64,000 nucleotides of DNA. It comes from Centrapalus pauciflorus. Its lineage: Eukaryota; Streptophyta; Magnoliopsida; Asterales; Asteraceae. Below are positions 36,752 to 47,049 of the stretch, piece after piece. The notes beneath the pieces were generated by a model that was given only the letters and a program-made list of their open reading frames with translations, ran no database searches and was not told the DNA's origin. The stretch is taken from the NCBI GenBank assembly GCA_020465985.1, contig JAANYP010006399.1, positions 186,001-250,000 on the forward strand. Direction: 5' to 3'. The stretch's first letter is position 1, and every line of letters starts with the position of its first letter. Position numbers and translations under genes: made by a program.

Positions 36752-38850
36752 ATGGAGGAAGTTAGAGTTAGTTTGGTCAAGCCCACAGTTTCTGAGAAGT
36801 ATTTTCGCATTCTCCTGGATGAAGTTTACATTCTTGAGAGTCTTCATCCGTCTATTCCCGCAAAGAGAGATAGGGTTGACAATCCTGCTCCTGGCCGTAT
36901 AGCTATTTACGCCAAGGCATTGAAAATGGCCCATATGCGATTTCCTATAAGCTCTTTCTATTTAGATGTGCTAACTCATTACTTTCTCAGTTGTCCCCCC
37001 TAGGTACAGAAAAAATCCATTTGTTTGAAATGGCATGTAAATCCATAGGTAAGGAACCCAGCGTAGCGCTACTAATCCATTTTTTTGAAATGGCATGTAA
37101 ATCCATAGGTAAGGAACCCAGCGTAGCGCTACTTAGGGCTTTCTTTAAAATAGGAATGAAAGGGGATTGGTGTACTTTAACCACTCGGTCAAAGCCCTAT
37201 CCTCAGATCTTGGTAGGAGGGAGGAACTGTTTAAAAGATTGGAAGGACAAATTTATATGGGTGGATTCATCAGTTATCGGTGAAAACAGAGATTCCCTTT
37301 TGATTTGGAGAGATGAGTATGATTCAGATGTCAACGATATTCCTGAGGAGGAGGAATATGATGTTTCTTGCAGGGATGAGTTATGCCGTAGGCGTTTTCG
37401 CCTTCGTCCTTATCCAGAAGAGTTGCTAGTAATGGCGGGGTTGAGTACCTCCTGGGATTATCCTGGATACGTCCCTGTGCCATTCAGAGGGGATATCGGT
37501 AAATCTTGAGGGGTGTCATTATGTTTGCTGTTACCAAAATATCTTCTCTTTATGATTATTTTTGACACCTTCTGACCAATCTTGGATTGTCTTGCAGAAC
37601 TTTCCATGGAGGATTTATTAACTGATGATGAGATTTCAAATGTTCGTTGGGGAAGGAGGAAGGTGGGGACTACAGAGACTGAAATTTCCGGCGGGAGTAT
37701 TCTGAGTCTTAGTGTATCTGATGGAGGTATGCCTTATTTTGACTGCTTTCTTCTTACTTTCTTTTTCTGATTTGTTGTTATGATCTTCTGGTTGTTAGAT
37801 GAGGAGATGCCTGATCCAAATGTTACTCCTACTGCTGGATCAAAGAGGAAGAAAAAGTCTTCTGAATCTCTTTCTTCTCGGAAGTCTACTCGCATAAAGA
37901 GCCAAATTGCTGCAAATCCTGTTGATGGAGGTGGCTCCTCCCAAATTAAGGTGTCTGGTCTTGGTGGTCGACCTCCCCGATATCCGAATCAGAAAAGCTA
38001 GCCTGCTGATGGTCTTGCCACATTACCCAGCACACCCCCTTTTGGTGTCAACTACTCCCCTGGGGTATTGGCTTCTAGTACCTCCCCCGAGTCATCTGTT
38101 CAGTTAAACTTTTTTAAGGTTGGAGACCTGACCCAATTGCTAGATCCAGAGCTAGCCGCCAAGGCAGCAGAACTGTCTAATGGTTTTTCTGTCATCCTCA
38201 TTGAGCTGAGCAGAAGGATTATTCATAAATCTGCTGAGATGGAGAAGATACTTTCTTCTCTTAAGGATTTGGAGCGGTGTGAGAATCTGCTTAAGGAGGA
38301 AGTTCGTTTAAAAGGTGAGTTGGAAGACAAGTTGAAGGAGAAAGAGGTTGAGTTGGAGCGGCTGCAATTATCATTGAGTTCCAAGACTAGGGATTATAAA
38401 GATGTTTGTGAGATGAACGACTTGTTGGTGAAGAAAAGTGAAGAGGATGAGGTTCAGTTTAAAGCTTTGGCGGAGGATAAAAAGAAACTGGAAGACCGCA
38501 ACAAGGTGCTGGAAATGGAGAGGGGAAAACTTATCACCGAAGGATTCAAACATGTATTCTTTACCTAAATTCAGAAGGCAGAGTTTATGGAGCCTCTCAG
38601 GGCTGTTCAGAGGGCTGCTCTCCGCTTAGGATGCCATCAGGGTATTATTTCTACCCAAGGCAAGCATCTGCCAGATACAGATATTTCTGATGTTGATGGT
38701 TATTGTGAAGAGGCCAAGGAAGAGTTGGAAGCTGCCCTGATTACTACCAAGAATAACCAGTTTGACTACCTCTCTTCCGTTTCTGCAGATCCAGAGAAGT
38801 CTTTGGTTGAAATCCTTGGGACTCCCGAGGAAGTTTCTCCCCCTGTTTGA
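36752..38850 (+). pseudogene. Tat-2 antisense extra ORF (intron-containing, slightly damaged)
   Basis: Starts MEEVRVSLVKPTVSEKYF and contains RFPISSFYLDVLTHYFLS, the pattern of plant gypsy-type putative transposase proteins. A shift occurs at a C6 run (36994-36999), then the frame continues to 37500 (ENRDSLLIWRDEY; ELLVMAGLSTSWDYPGY). GTAAATC..TTGCAG (37500-37597) and GTATGCC..GTTAG (37727-37799) look like introns; joining across them keeps open frames with a KRKKKSS basic patch. A long Glu/Lys-rich coiled coil follows (38200-38560) and the last piece ends at 38850. A stop at 37999-38001 and another near 38566 interrupt it. Function unknown; the same architecture is seen in Tat-1. Confidence 0.65.
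37014..37133 (+). repeat. In-frame 60-bp tandem duplication in the Tat-2 extra ORF
   Basis: Bases 37014-37073 and 37074-37133 are identical except one position (TTTGTTTG versus TTTTTTTG). The unit encodes 20 residues around FEMACKSIGKEPSVALL, so the reading frame is kept. Confidence 0.97.
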
Positions 38851-39383
38851 TTGAAATCATGTACTGCTTTTGCTAAACAATCTAGTAACTCTTAGGTTCT
38901 ATTGATTTGGTTTATGGTTGTACTGCTATTCGGATGGTACTTTACTTTGTATGACTGCTTGAAATATTAATCATGCTTATGACCAACTAATATGGCTGTT
39001 GATGATTTGTGTGAGTGTTGTATTTATATACGATACTTATAAAACTGCTTCACATGTCTCGTAGTGAAGTCTGAGGAAGCCTGATGGCCCTTTCCTCTCT
39101 CTTTTTTTTATTTGATCAAAGAAAAAAGGGTGCAAATTTCCCTGCTGGGAAAATGCACAAAAGCCTGTGTGGAAGTTATCTGTATCTTCCATTTGAAAGG
39201 GACACTTCTCCCTCGTCAGGGCGAAATGTTTTAAGGTAGGATTCATTCTAACAATAAGAGATTTCCCACAGCTATTTAGAGGTATCAAAACAAATAAATT
39301 GTCATCGAACCTTTCTTTCATTGCTAAAATCCATGTAGGAATAATATGGTTAGTTACAACAGCTGGTTACATATTATATAGAA
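38851..39383. other. Tat-2 spacer between extra ORF and integrase
   Basis: No supported gene. A 94-codon minus-strand frame (39037-39321) has no recognisable domain and probably is incidental. Confidence 0.4.
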
Positions 39384-40289
39384 TTACATGTAAAATCGCC
39401 TTAAGTTACTAACATGCCAGGTACGGGGAATAGGAGAACCCCCTAAAGTTTCTAACTGATAGGATCCAATGTTACAAACTTTGCTAACTCGATATGGACC
39501 CTCCCAGTTAGGCCCCAACTTTCCTTGATTTTCTGTTCGGCTAGCTTCATTTTTCCTGAGGACCAAGTCATCTACTCGTAAGGAAGTAGCCTTGACTTTC
39601 CTGTCGTAGTACCTCCGCATGGCTTGTTTGTGATAAGCCTCTCTAATCGCTGCAATCTCCCTTTTTTCTTCTAGCAAAGTAAGATTTACTAGCCTTTCCG
39701 AAAGATTATCCTCCGATTCGTAATGGGTTCGCCTGTGTGTTAGGACACTAACCATAATTGGTAACATATCCTCCGCTCCATATACCAAACCAAAGGGTGT
39801 CTCTCCCGTACTGCTTTTTTGTGTCGTCCTGCTACCCCATAGGTTATTAGGAAGCTCCTCTACTCATCCATTGGATGCCCCTTCTAATCTTTTCTTTATC
39901 CCCTTCACTATCTCGCGATTTGTCACCTCCACTTGACCATTAGCTTGAGGATGAGCCACAGATGTGAAAGTCTGTTTTATCATCATCTCTTCACACCAAG
40001 ACTTGAAAAGGGTTTTCTGCAAATTGATTACCATTGTCACTCACAATGGTGTGAGGTACGCCGAAACGACAGACTATATTGTTCCATAGGAAGTTTAGCA
40101 CATGCTTTCCTATTATGGTGGCCAAGGGCTTAGCTTTTACCCACTTCGAGAAGTAGTCTATTGCGACCAGAAGAAACTTCACCCTGCCGGGTGCGTCCGG
40201 GAAAGGACCCACTATATCGATGCCCCATTTTTCAAATGGCCAACATCCTCCCACTGGCACCATAGCATGTTTTGGCTGATGCGGAATCC
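39384..40289 (-). pseudogene. Tat-2 integrase, C-terminal part (broken)
   Basis: From 40289 downward: GCWPFEKWGIDIVGPFP (first catalytic Asp) and IVSDNGNQF (second Asp, near 40040), then a shift, ANGQVEVTNREI (catalytic Glu, near 39920), an internal TGA near 39865, and the C-terminal region 39788-39384 with GKLGPNWEGPYRV and a final WHVSNLRRFYM. The N-terminal zinc region and the rest of pol are removed by the Sire-1 insertion. Integrase would insert element DNA into chromosomes. Confidence 0.9.
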
Positions 40290-40910
40290 TGTAAGGTCTT
40301 GAACTCACGGATCTATCTAGACGCGACACCGTCCAACGAGTGCGGAATCTTCGTTAGCGGCTTGACGGTTAGATCACACGCACGGAACACGGAGACTACC
40401 ACGATGTTATACGAACGACAACGAACGTACCTACACGATGATTCTCTCCGAAAACACTCTCTGATTACTAGTAAACTCGAGATCGCCTTTGCTTAATTAC
40501 TCTCCGAAATTCTGCAAAAGTCTAATAATTATTCGAGTTAAACCTTAATTATAGTGACTAATTCGAGTTTGTCTTAGGACAAATTCGAATCAGGCCCAAG
40601 GCCCATTCGAATTTGTCCACATGACAAATTCGAATTTGACTTCATGATAAATTCCAAATTACCCTAAATTCGAATTTCACATGTCAAACTTCTATTTGAA
40701 CATATGTTTTAACTTATGTTTGAATTAATCTTTGGACTTTATGTTTGAACTTGTAATACGTTACACCAAGTTCAAACATACAAACAATAAATATTAAACA
40801 CACAAAATCACATATGTCAAACACTAGCCAATATTCAATATTACGTAATTTGACTTACACAAAATGCCAACTATACTTAGACTGCTATCGTCACATAAGG
40901 TGTACCAACA
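40290..40910 (-). repeat. Sire-1 3' LTR
   Basis: On the minus strand it starts TGTTGGTACACC right after the polypurine tract and ends CCTTACA (plus TGTAAGG at 40290), 621 bp. It carries several TTCGAATTT-type motifs, including a 14-bp perfect palindrome at 40625-40638. Confidence 0.78.
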
Positions 40911-40951
40911 GACTCCCCCTTGACGATAGCTTCTAACTATTTACCTTTTGA

Positions 40952-42584
40952 TTAAGTACTCGAACCATATATACTACTTCCTGCATATATACCTGCATTT
41001 ATACATACTCTAACTATCTTCTGGAACTTTCTGGCTTCAGATCTCCGTCCTTCATGAAAGAAGATATGCTGATCATGTAGCTTCTTCAGATCGTCCTTTG
41101 ATAGGTTTATTAAATGCAGTGGATCATACACTCTCAAAATAACTTTGTCATATGTATCCTCCATGACTGCTTCAGCCGTTTCATTATCGACATACCACCA
41201 TTTCATGTTGCTTAAAACATTCTGTGGCATCGATTTCATTGGCACCTTCTTCAAGCATTTGACAGGTTTGTAGACCATTTTAGCCCATGGCTTTCCAGTA
41301 TGAGGATCTATCCTTGACTCATCCTCAACTCTCTTTCCTGATCTCGGCTTGAGTCTTTCAAACTTTCCAGTTCTACCCTCTCTTCTGATTATCTTTGCGA
41401 TTACCTCAGCATAAGGGTCATTTCCAATGTTGATCAATTCTTTCCAAGCTAACTCCTTCACCTCTACCTTCGGCAATGTGTTAAACACTTTAAGCGTACG
41501 CCTCAGGTACTGGAGTCCATCTCTCCTCTTCAGAATGAATAGCTGCAGTTCTCTGTCGAAGAACCAGCTGATAATACCTCCTGAGAGATTTTCTGCCCCC
41601 GGAATTCTCATCTTCTTCTTCATCTTTGGCTCTGCTTTCTTTTCTTCCTTACGGAACCAAATTTTAACAGTTCAGCTTTGCTTGGCTCTCTTTCAGCTTC
41701 CTCCAGTTCTGAATCGTTCACAGAGGCCAATTTGATATCATCTATATGGATTATATGTTGATCGTTATGCTCATATTGTTCTGTGATAGGTTGTGACTGA
41801 ATGATTACTTCATCTACGTTGTCATCTTCATCTACCACAACCTCCTCATCAGATTTCCAATCAACTACATCTTCTGTCACAAATTCTCATTCTTCCAGAT
41901 CTTCCATCTCATCCTCAAAGTCAAAATCTAACACTTCTTCCTCAATATTCATTAAAGCTTCAATGATTTCGTTCATGTCGCTTTCCATAACCTTTGAGGA
42001 ACTAGCCTCTCCTCCTTCAACTCCACTCTGACTTGGCTCCCCCTAAATTTCTGCATGTTGAGTAGTAGAAAAATCTACTGGCTCACTCTCTTTAGGTGCA
42101 TCGGGATCATTGCCTTCGTCATCATTTCCCCTTCTCTGCTCTTCAGAATCCCTGCAGCTTGTCCCCCCCCTAAGCTTTTAGATTTTTCATTAACTGCTCA
42201 ATAAGGGACCGCTTTGTTCGGATTTCTGCTGCCTGATCTGCAACAAACGTTTTTGCTCAAGATTCTCTTCTTCAATCTTTCCAACAAATTTCTTCAACTC
42301 TGCATTCTCTTTGTCAACATTAGCATTATGCGCCTGTATCTCGCCGATGGCTTTAGTTAGCTGAAAAATTTGGACTTGTTGGAAGTCAACCTTGCTCCTG
42401 AGCTCAGAAAACCTTTGATTATCAGTGAAGGTTGATGAGGTGGATGGAATGGATTGGATGGGAGTTGGAGTGATTGGTGAGGGAATGGATGTTTGTACAG
42501 GTGGTGGTGGTGGTGGAATGGATGTTTGTGCTGATGGCTGAGCGGTTAGAATTTCTGGCTCAGAAGCAGAGGCCGATGAAGCTC
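40952..42584 (-). pseudogene. Sire-1 extra (env-like) ORF, 3' part
   Basis: Minus-strand frames from 42584: a Pro/Ser-rich stretch, a coiled-coil segment (FSELRSKVDFQQVQIFQLTK; VGKIEEENLEQKRLLQIRQQ), an acidic region (41880-41700) and a basic C-terminal region (41623-40952) with WFFDRELQLFILKRRDG and VKCLKKVPMKSMPQN. Stops and one shift near 41625 separate the pieces. The family and function of this protein are unknown; position 3' of pol suggests the SIRE-type extra ORF. It is interrupted at 42584 by Sire-2. Confidence 0.55.
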
Positions 42585-43700
42585 TGTAGGTCCCAAAAGG
42601 TTTCCCAAGTGTATAGCTATAAGCTGTAGAGGGGGGGGGGGGGGGGAATACAGCTATTTAAAACTTAAACACTCTTTTCTCAATGTTTGTATGTATTATC
42701 AACAAAAGTTAATTACAAACAAGCTTGAATGCGGAAAGGTTCAAGCTGAGATGACAGATACAACAGTTTGTCAACTAATCTAAAACACACTCAGACTAGT
42801 TACAGTGATTACTCTCACTTAGAAGCACTCACTATTTTTACAAGACTCAGATGGACAGCTTATACATGAACAGCTTAGACAGACTCTACTGTTTTATATA
42901 AGCAGACTTGCATGCATGGAATAACACAGTTCAATGCACGTACTGATTGTCACACTCTTGATTCTTTCATTATCCTTAGAAGCTTCCTTTTATACCCGAA
43001 AGGAGAATCTCAGTGAAGCTTCCTCATTGGACAAATAAGATAGTGGAGAGTCTTTCCAAAAAGACAAAACACCTTTCTGCATGTTCTGATAAAGTATCTT
43101 TGTCTTCACATGGCAGAATCTTTGTCTTTTCCTTTTTGTCACTGTTGCATACGGCTTTAACCAAAAGAGGAATGTCAACTTTGCATCTTTCTTCTTTTGT
43201 TAATGCCATTTTGATATAAGAAAAGGTCTGTCACCCTTTTCAAATATCTGTTTGTCTTCATGTAACAGAACAGCGTGGGCAGGCTGTGCAGTTCTGTTTT
43301 CCACTTTGTCTTCGACTTGTAAACTGATCTTGAAGCCAAAAGCAATACACGAGGACTGGGAAACATATTCCATAAAGTGTTTAACCTATTCACAAAGAAC
43401 AGGTTCTGTTCACAAAGAACAGAACACTTGAAAACTGCCCAAGCTGCTCAAGAGAATAGAGCAGCGTAGACAGTTTATGCCCAGCCTGTTCAGCAGACAG
43501 AACAGCTTGGACAAAACTGTCTTTGTTGCAATGAATGCAACATGCTAAACAGCTTTGGGCTGATATTGCAATCACTTTCAGGTTTCAATAAGGCATATAA
43601 CAGGACTTAAATTCAACCTTCAAATGCATCAACAGGTTTGATTAAAAATCTCCCCCTCAGATGTACAGCAGGTTTGACTGAGGCCTTTTTGTGCCTAACA
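42585..43700 (-). repeat. Sire-2 3' LTR
   Basis: Plus-strand TGTAGGTCCC at 42585 to TGCCTAACA at 43700, 1116 bp. It matches 55188-56060 nearly base for base. It contains a G16 run (42631-42646) that is GAGGAGGGG in the 5' copy, and an internal copy of the purine tract (AGGGGGAGAT on the minus strand, near 43650) about 45 bp inside the LTR start. Confidence 0.95.
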
Positions 43701-43712
43701 ATCTCCCCCTAT
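43701..43712 (-). other. Sire-2 polypurine tract
   Basis: Minus strand reads TAGGGGGAGAT directly before the LTR start TGTTAGGC. This is the plus-strand DNA priming site. Confidence 0.85.
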
Positions 43713-44057
43713 TTGCAATAATCAGTCTAAGCTGATTTAATCAATAATCACTATACATTTTTACAGTACAACTTGCTGAAAAGGAATTACAACATTTAAG
43801 TAAAGAAAAAGATCAGTTTATATATACTGATTTTGATTACATAAAAAACAACACATGTTTTTACAAGAGTACAACTAATGTACTAATGTATATTACAACT
43901 GATGTAAATAAGCAAAGTTACAACATATGTAACAAAGTACAACTAATGTACAAAAAGTTCAACACTTTGGACTGTTGATTTTGGGAGCAGAAAATGGCAA
44001 GCCTGTCCAACAGATGGACAGCTTCCATTCTTCACCTACCCTGATGGTAGATGGACT

Positions 44058-46743
44058 TTACTCCAGTGGTGGTGGTCCTTCAAATATCTTTTCAAGATCC
44101 TCCCTAGTTTCTTCCAAATCTTGGATTTCAACTCTGAGGATCATAAACTTGGGATCTTGAAGTTCAACTCTTTCATATAAGCCTCTGAGCTGATCCCAGA
44201 CGGCTGCTCTCCACCTGCTTGATTGCCTGAATGAAGCTGCAAGTCTGAAGGCTGCAAGCTGTCTCAGATCCACCTTGTATAGATCTGGTGCTCTCTGAAA
44301 GCATTTCTTCTGTGTTGAGGGATCTACAAAAAATGCCCCCAACTCAGGCTCTTCAATTATCTTGCCTTCTTCAAACTCTACTCCACTAGGCAGGCTGTAG
44401 TCAATTCCTTTCATCTCAACAGCATAGTCACCCTGTTCAATTAAGATGAGGAGTTGTTCAAACTCAGTATCCTTCCTTGTCCTCCTGAACTTTATTTTGG
44501 GGTATGTCACAGAGACACCCTCACTGACTTCTTTTGAGATCAGGCCAAGATCCTGCACTCTCTCCATCAGCTTCTTAATATATGCCCTGATAGTCTTAGC
44601 CGTTTCTGACTTAGACTGGCTCAGGGCAACTGCCAGCTCAACCCATTCCCTGTACCCTATCTGTGCAACATCAGTGTAGTCATAAGTTTCCAGCTCTGGG
44701 CCTGTTGCACCTATTCTGGTTATCTGCAATTTCCATTGTTTGCCTTTTCTTGCTATGGGGACAGCTTTGACAATTGCTTCTTTGGCAAGCCTTCTATCAA
44801 CAACATCCATAAACTTTTTCCTTGCCAAATTGTCAAAATGGAACTGGGCCCTTGCAGAGGATGCTTGTTTTGGTTTGGTCACAGAGACCAGAGCACCCTT
44901 AACCTGTTCACCTTCCTTTTCACCCGCTGATTCCCTAGTAGCTTCCATCAGTTTCTTCTGCACATCCAAAGAGGGCATTTTGACTTTGCTTGATTCTTGG
45001 AGTGCAAAAGATTTGGCAGCTTTGGCAGAGGCTTCTTCTTTTCTTAGTGCTTCCAGGGTTTGAATCTGTTCATTTCTGAACTCATAGTATTTATCCATGG
45101 GAAGACCCATTTCCTTTGCCCTGGCTTTGTGAAACTTTAAAGCTGCTGCTTTCTGCTGTTCAGGATCAGATGCTGCCTTTTCTTTTCCTTTAGCTGTTGT
45201 AGTGATAACAGCCTCAGGAGAATCTTCCTCTTCTTCTTCTTCCTCTAAAATGAGATGCCTCCTTCTGCTGCTTGGCCTACCCTCAGAAATGAATTCCTCC
45301 CCCTTAGACTGAGCAAGGTTTGGAGATTCAGCCTGAGTAGGCTGAGCAGCTTGAGAGGCGACTTCCATTGTACCTGTTGCAGATGCTCCTGCTGGTTGAC
45401 CAGTATGTCCTAATTTCTCCTTAGGAGAAGAAGTTTTCTCCCCCTTAGACTTGGTCTTCGAGGCAGATGACTTCTCCCCCTTTGAAGGAGATTGATCAGC
45501 ACCTTCAACACCTGGCCTGCCTGAAGACACGAAGTCAGCAGGCTTTCCAGCAATTTTGGCAGCAGGCTTGGGACCAACCAGGCTATGCACTAAGAAAGCC
45601 AGGTTGTCCTTCACCTCTGCAAGTTGGGAAAGACAGTTTTGAAGAGAGGAGGATTGGGTATCAGCAAGGGAGGTCAGCTTAAGAATGTTTTCCCTATCAG
45701 AAGTTGTGAACAACAAAGTTTGGAGCTGTGCAAGATGTAACTCAAGAGAGTCATGCACATCAGCAAGGTTTGATGACACAGAATTTGATAGAGAGCCTAT
45801 TAAAGTGTTTAAGCTGGCCAGAGTGGTAGGCAGTGTAGAATTGCAAGTGGTGAGGAGATATGACAGCTGATTGGAGATGGCTGTCATAGAGGACACAGAG
45901 TCCTGTTGGAGTGAAAGAATGAAGGAAAGGGAGGTGGAGACATTTTGCAGCTGTGCAGTGAGTGCAAGCAGCTGTGAGGAGGTGTCAGTTTGTGGAGTGG
46001 CTGGGAAGGAATCCTTGAACAGATCAAAGAATCCCTTAAGCTGTTCAGACACAGAGTCTGAAATGAGAGAGGGTAGAGAAGACATGGAGGTTTCTAAAGA
46101 ACCAACTTTGTTGGTCAGCAAAGAGAGCCGATCCTTCAAAGGCAGGTCTTTAGGAGATGGAGGTGTATGGGTGGAGTGTTTGGAGTGGGTAGATGGAGAT
46201 GAAGAAGATGAGGCTAATGTATGGGGATGTGATGTAGAGAGAGAGGGTATTTTGGAACGAAGCACCATAGCCTGGGCAAAAGTAATGTGGCCCAGCTTGG
46301 AGGGGTCGATGGGTCCTTCAGCAGTGGCAGTAGCTGCATCATCAGGAGAGGGGGTAGAGGATGGTAGCCTTTCAGACACTGCTTGTTTTGCAGCACCTTC
46401 ATTAAGGCCAGTGGTGGTTCCCTCTACAGTACCTTGGTTTAAAAGTACCTCATCATGGGGAGATGGAATTTGCATTTCAACATCAGCAGTGGTGAAACCT
46501 GCTGCCGGAGTTTGCATGAAGGGATTAGCCTCACCAAAGGGATGTTCTGTTCCCTGAGGTTCATCAGCTTGAGTTGTGGGTCCTTCAGCAGCTGTTTGGT
46601 GTAGAACAACTGCATCATGAGGAGCAGAAGTTTGAGGCTGATCTGCTGGTTGGTCTAAGCCAGCAGTGTCCACATCTCGTGCAGACTCAGGGTGTAGAGA
46701 CGTATGAGATGGGGACAGTGTGGACTCAGTATGGAGTGGAGAG
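44058..46743 (-). pseudogene. Sire-2 env-like extra ORF, C-terminal part
   Basis: An uninterrupted minus-strand frame from the MITE border to TAA at 44058, about 890 codons. The N-terminal half is Ser/Thr/Pro/Gln-rich, with a low-complexity stretch of predicted heptad-like Leu/Ser repeats (45600-46080) and an acidic run LILEEEEEEEDSPE (about 45240). The second half is charged, with KAARKK-type basic clusters and helices (LARKKFMDVVDRRLAKEAIV; FEQLLILIEQGDYAVEMKG). No clear membrane segment was seen. The function is not known; it continues the ORF at 47050-48517 once the MITE is discounted. Confidence 0.7.
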
Positions 46744-47049
46744 TAGGGGTGAGCTCGGTACCAGATTGAACCGAACCGGTACCGATCCCGAAAATACCGA
46801 AACCGAATTATTAGTTTTGAAAGAACCGAATACCGAACCGTATAATTTTATATGGTGCCGGTTCGGTCCCGAATACCGAATTATAGCCAATTTAAAAACC
46901 GAATACCGAACCGAGAGTACCGAATACCGAATTTTAGCTAATTTAAAAACCGAATACCGAACTGAATATATTAATTCGGTACCGGTCGGTACCGGTACCG
47001 GTTCGGTACCTGTTCTGGTTCGGGAAATGGTACCCGTCGCTCACCCCTA
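46744..47049. mobile_element. hAT-type MITE in the Sire-2 extra ORF
   Basis: 306 bp with 11-bp terminal inverted repeats TAGGGGTGAGC / GCTCACCCCTA and a perfect 8-bp target duplication GTGGAGAG (46736-46743 and 47050-47057), the hAT pattern. Internal sequence is built from short ACCGAATACCGAA and GGTACCGGT phrases. No coding capacity. Confidence 0.96.

Larger units (their letters stand above)
35714..40289 (-). mobile_element. Tat-2: Tat-lineage Ty3/gypsy element, 3' half, interrupted
   Basis: In minus-strand order: integrase (40289-39384), spacer, antisense ORF on the plus strand (36752-38850), polypurine tract (GGGGGCT, 36231-36237) and 3' LTR (36230-35714). The integrase sequence (GIDIVGPFPDAPGRVKFLL, AIDYFSKW) is of Tat/Athila type. 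The element is cut inside its integrase by Sire-1 at 40290; the rest of pol would lie beyond the right end of the window. Confidence 0.85.
40290..42584 (-). mobile_element. Sire-1: SIRE-like Ty1/copia element, 3' part
   Basis: 3' LTR (40290-40910), polypurine tract AAGGGGGAGTC on the minus strand (40911-40921) and the end of a downstream extra ORF (40952-42584). It lies in the Tat-2 integrase on one side and is cut by Sire-2 on the other. SIRE-type elements are known for an extra env-like ORF 3' of pol. No pol is visible; it would be beyond the window. The family label rests on the layout and on similarity of arrangement to Sire-2. Confidence 0.65.

Noticed and set aside
41801..42031. Ser-rich plus-strand frame of 76 codons
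   Set aside because: Opposite strand of the acidic part of the Sire-1 extra ORF; a shadow.
45871..46557. 228-codon plus-strand frame
   Set aside because: It lies opposite the Sire-2 env-like ORF and mirrors its Ser/Thr-rich composition; no independent support.
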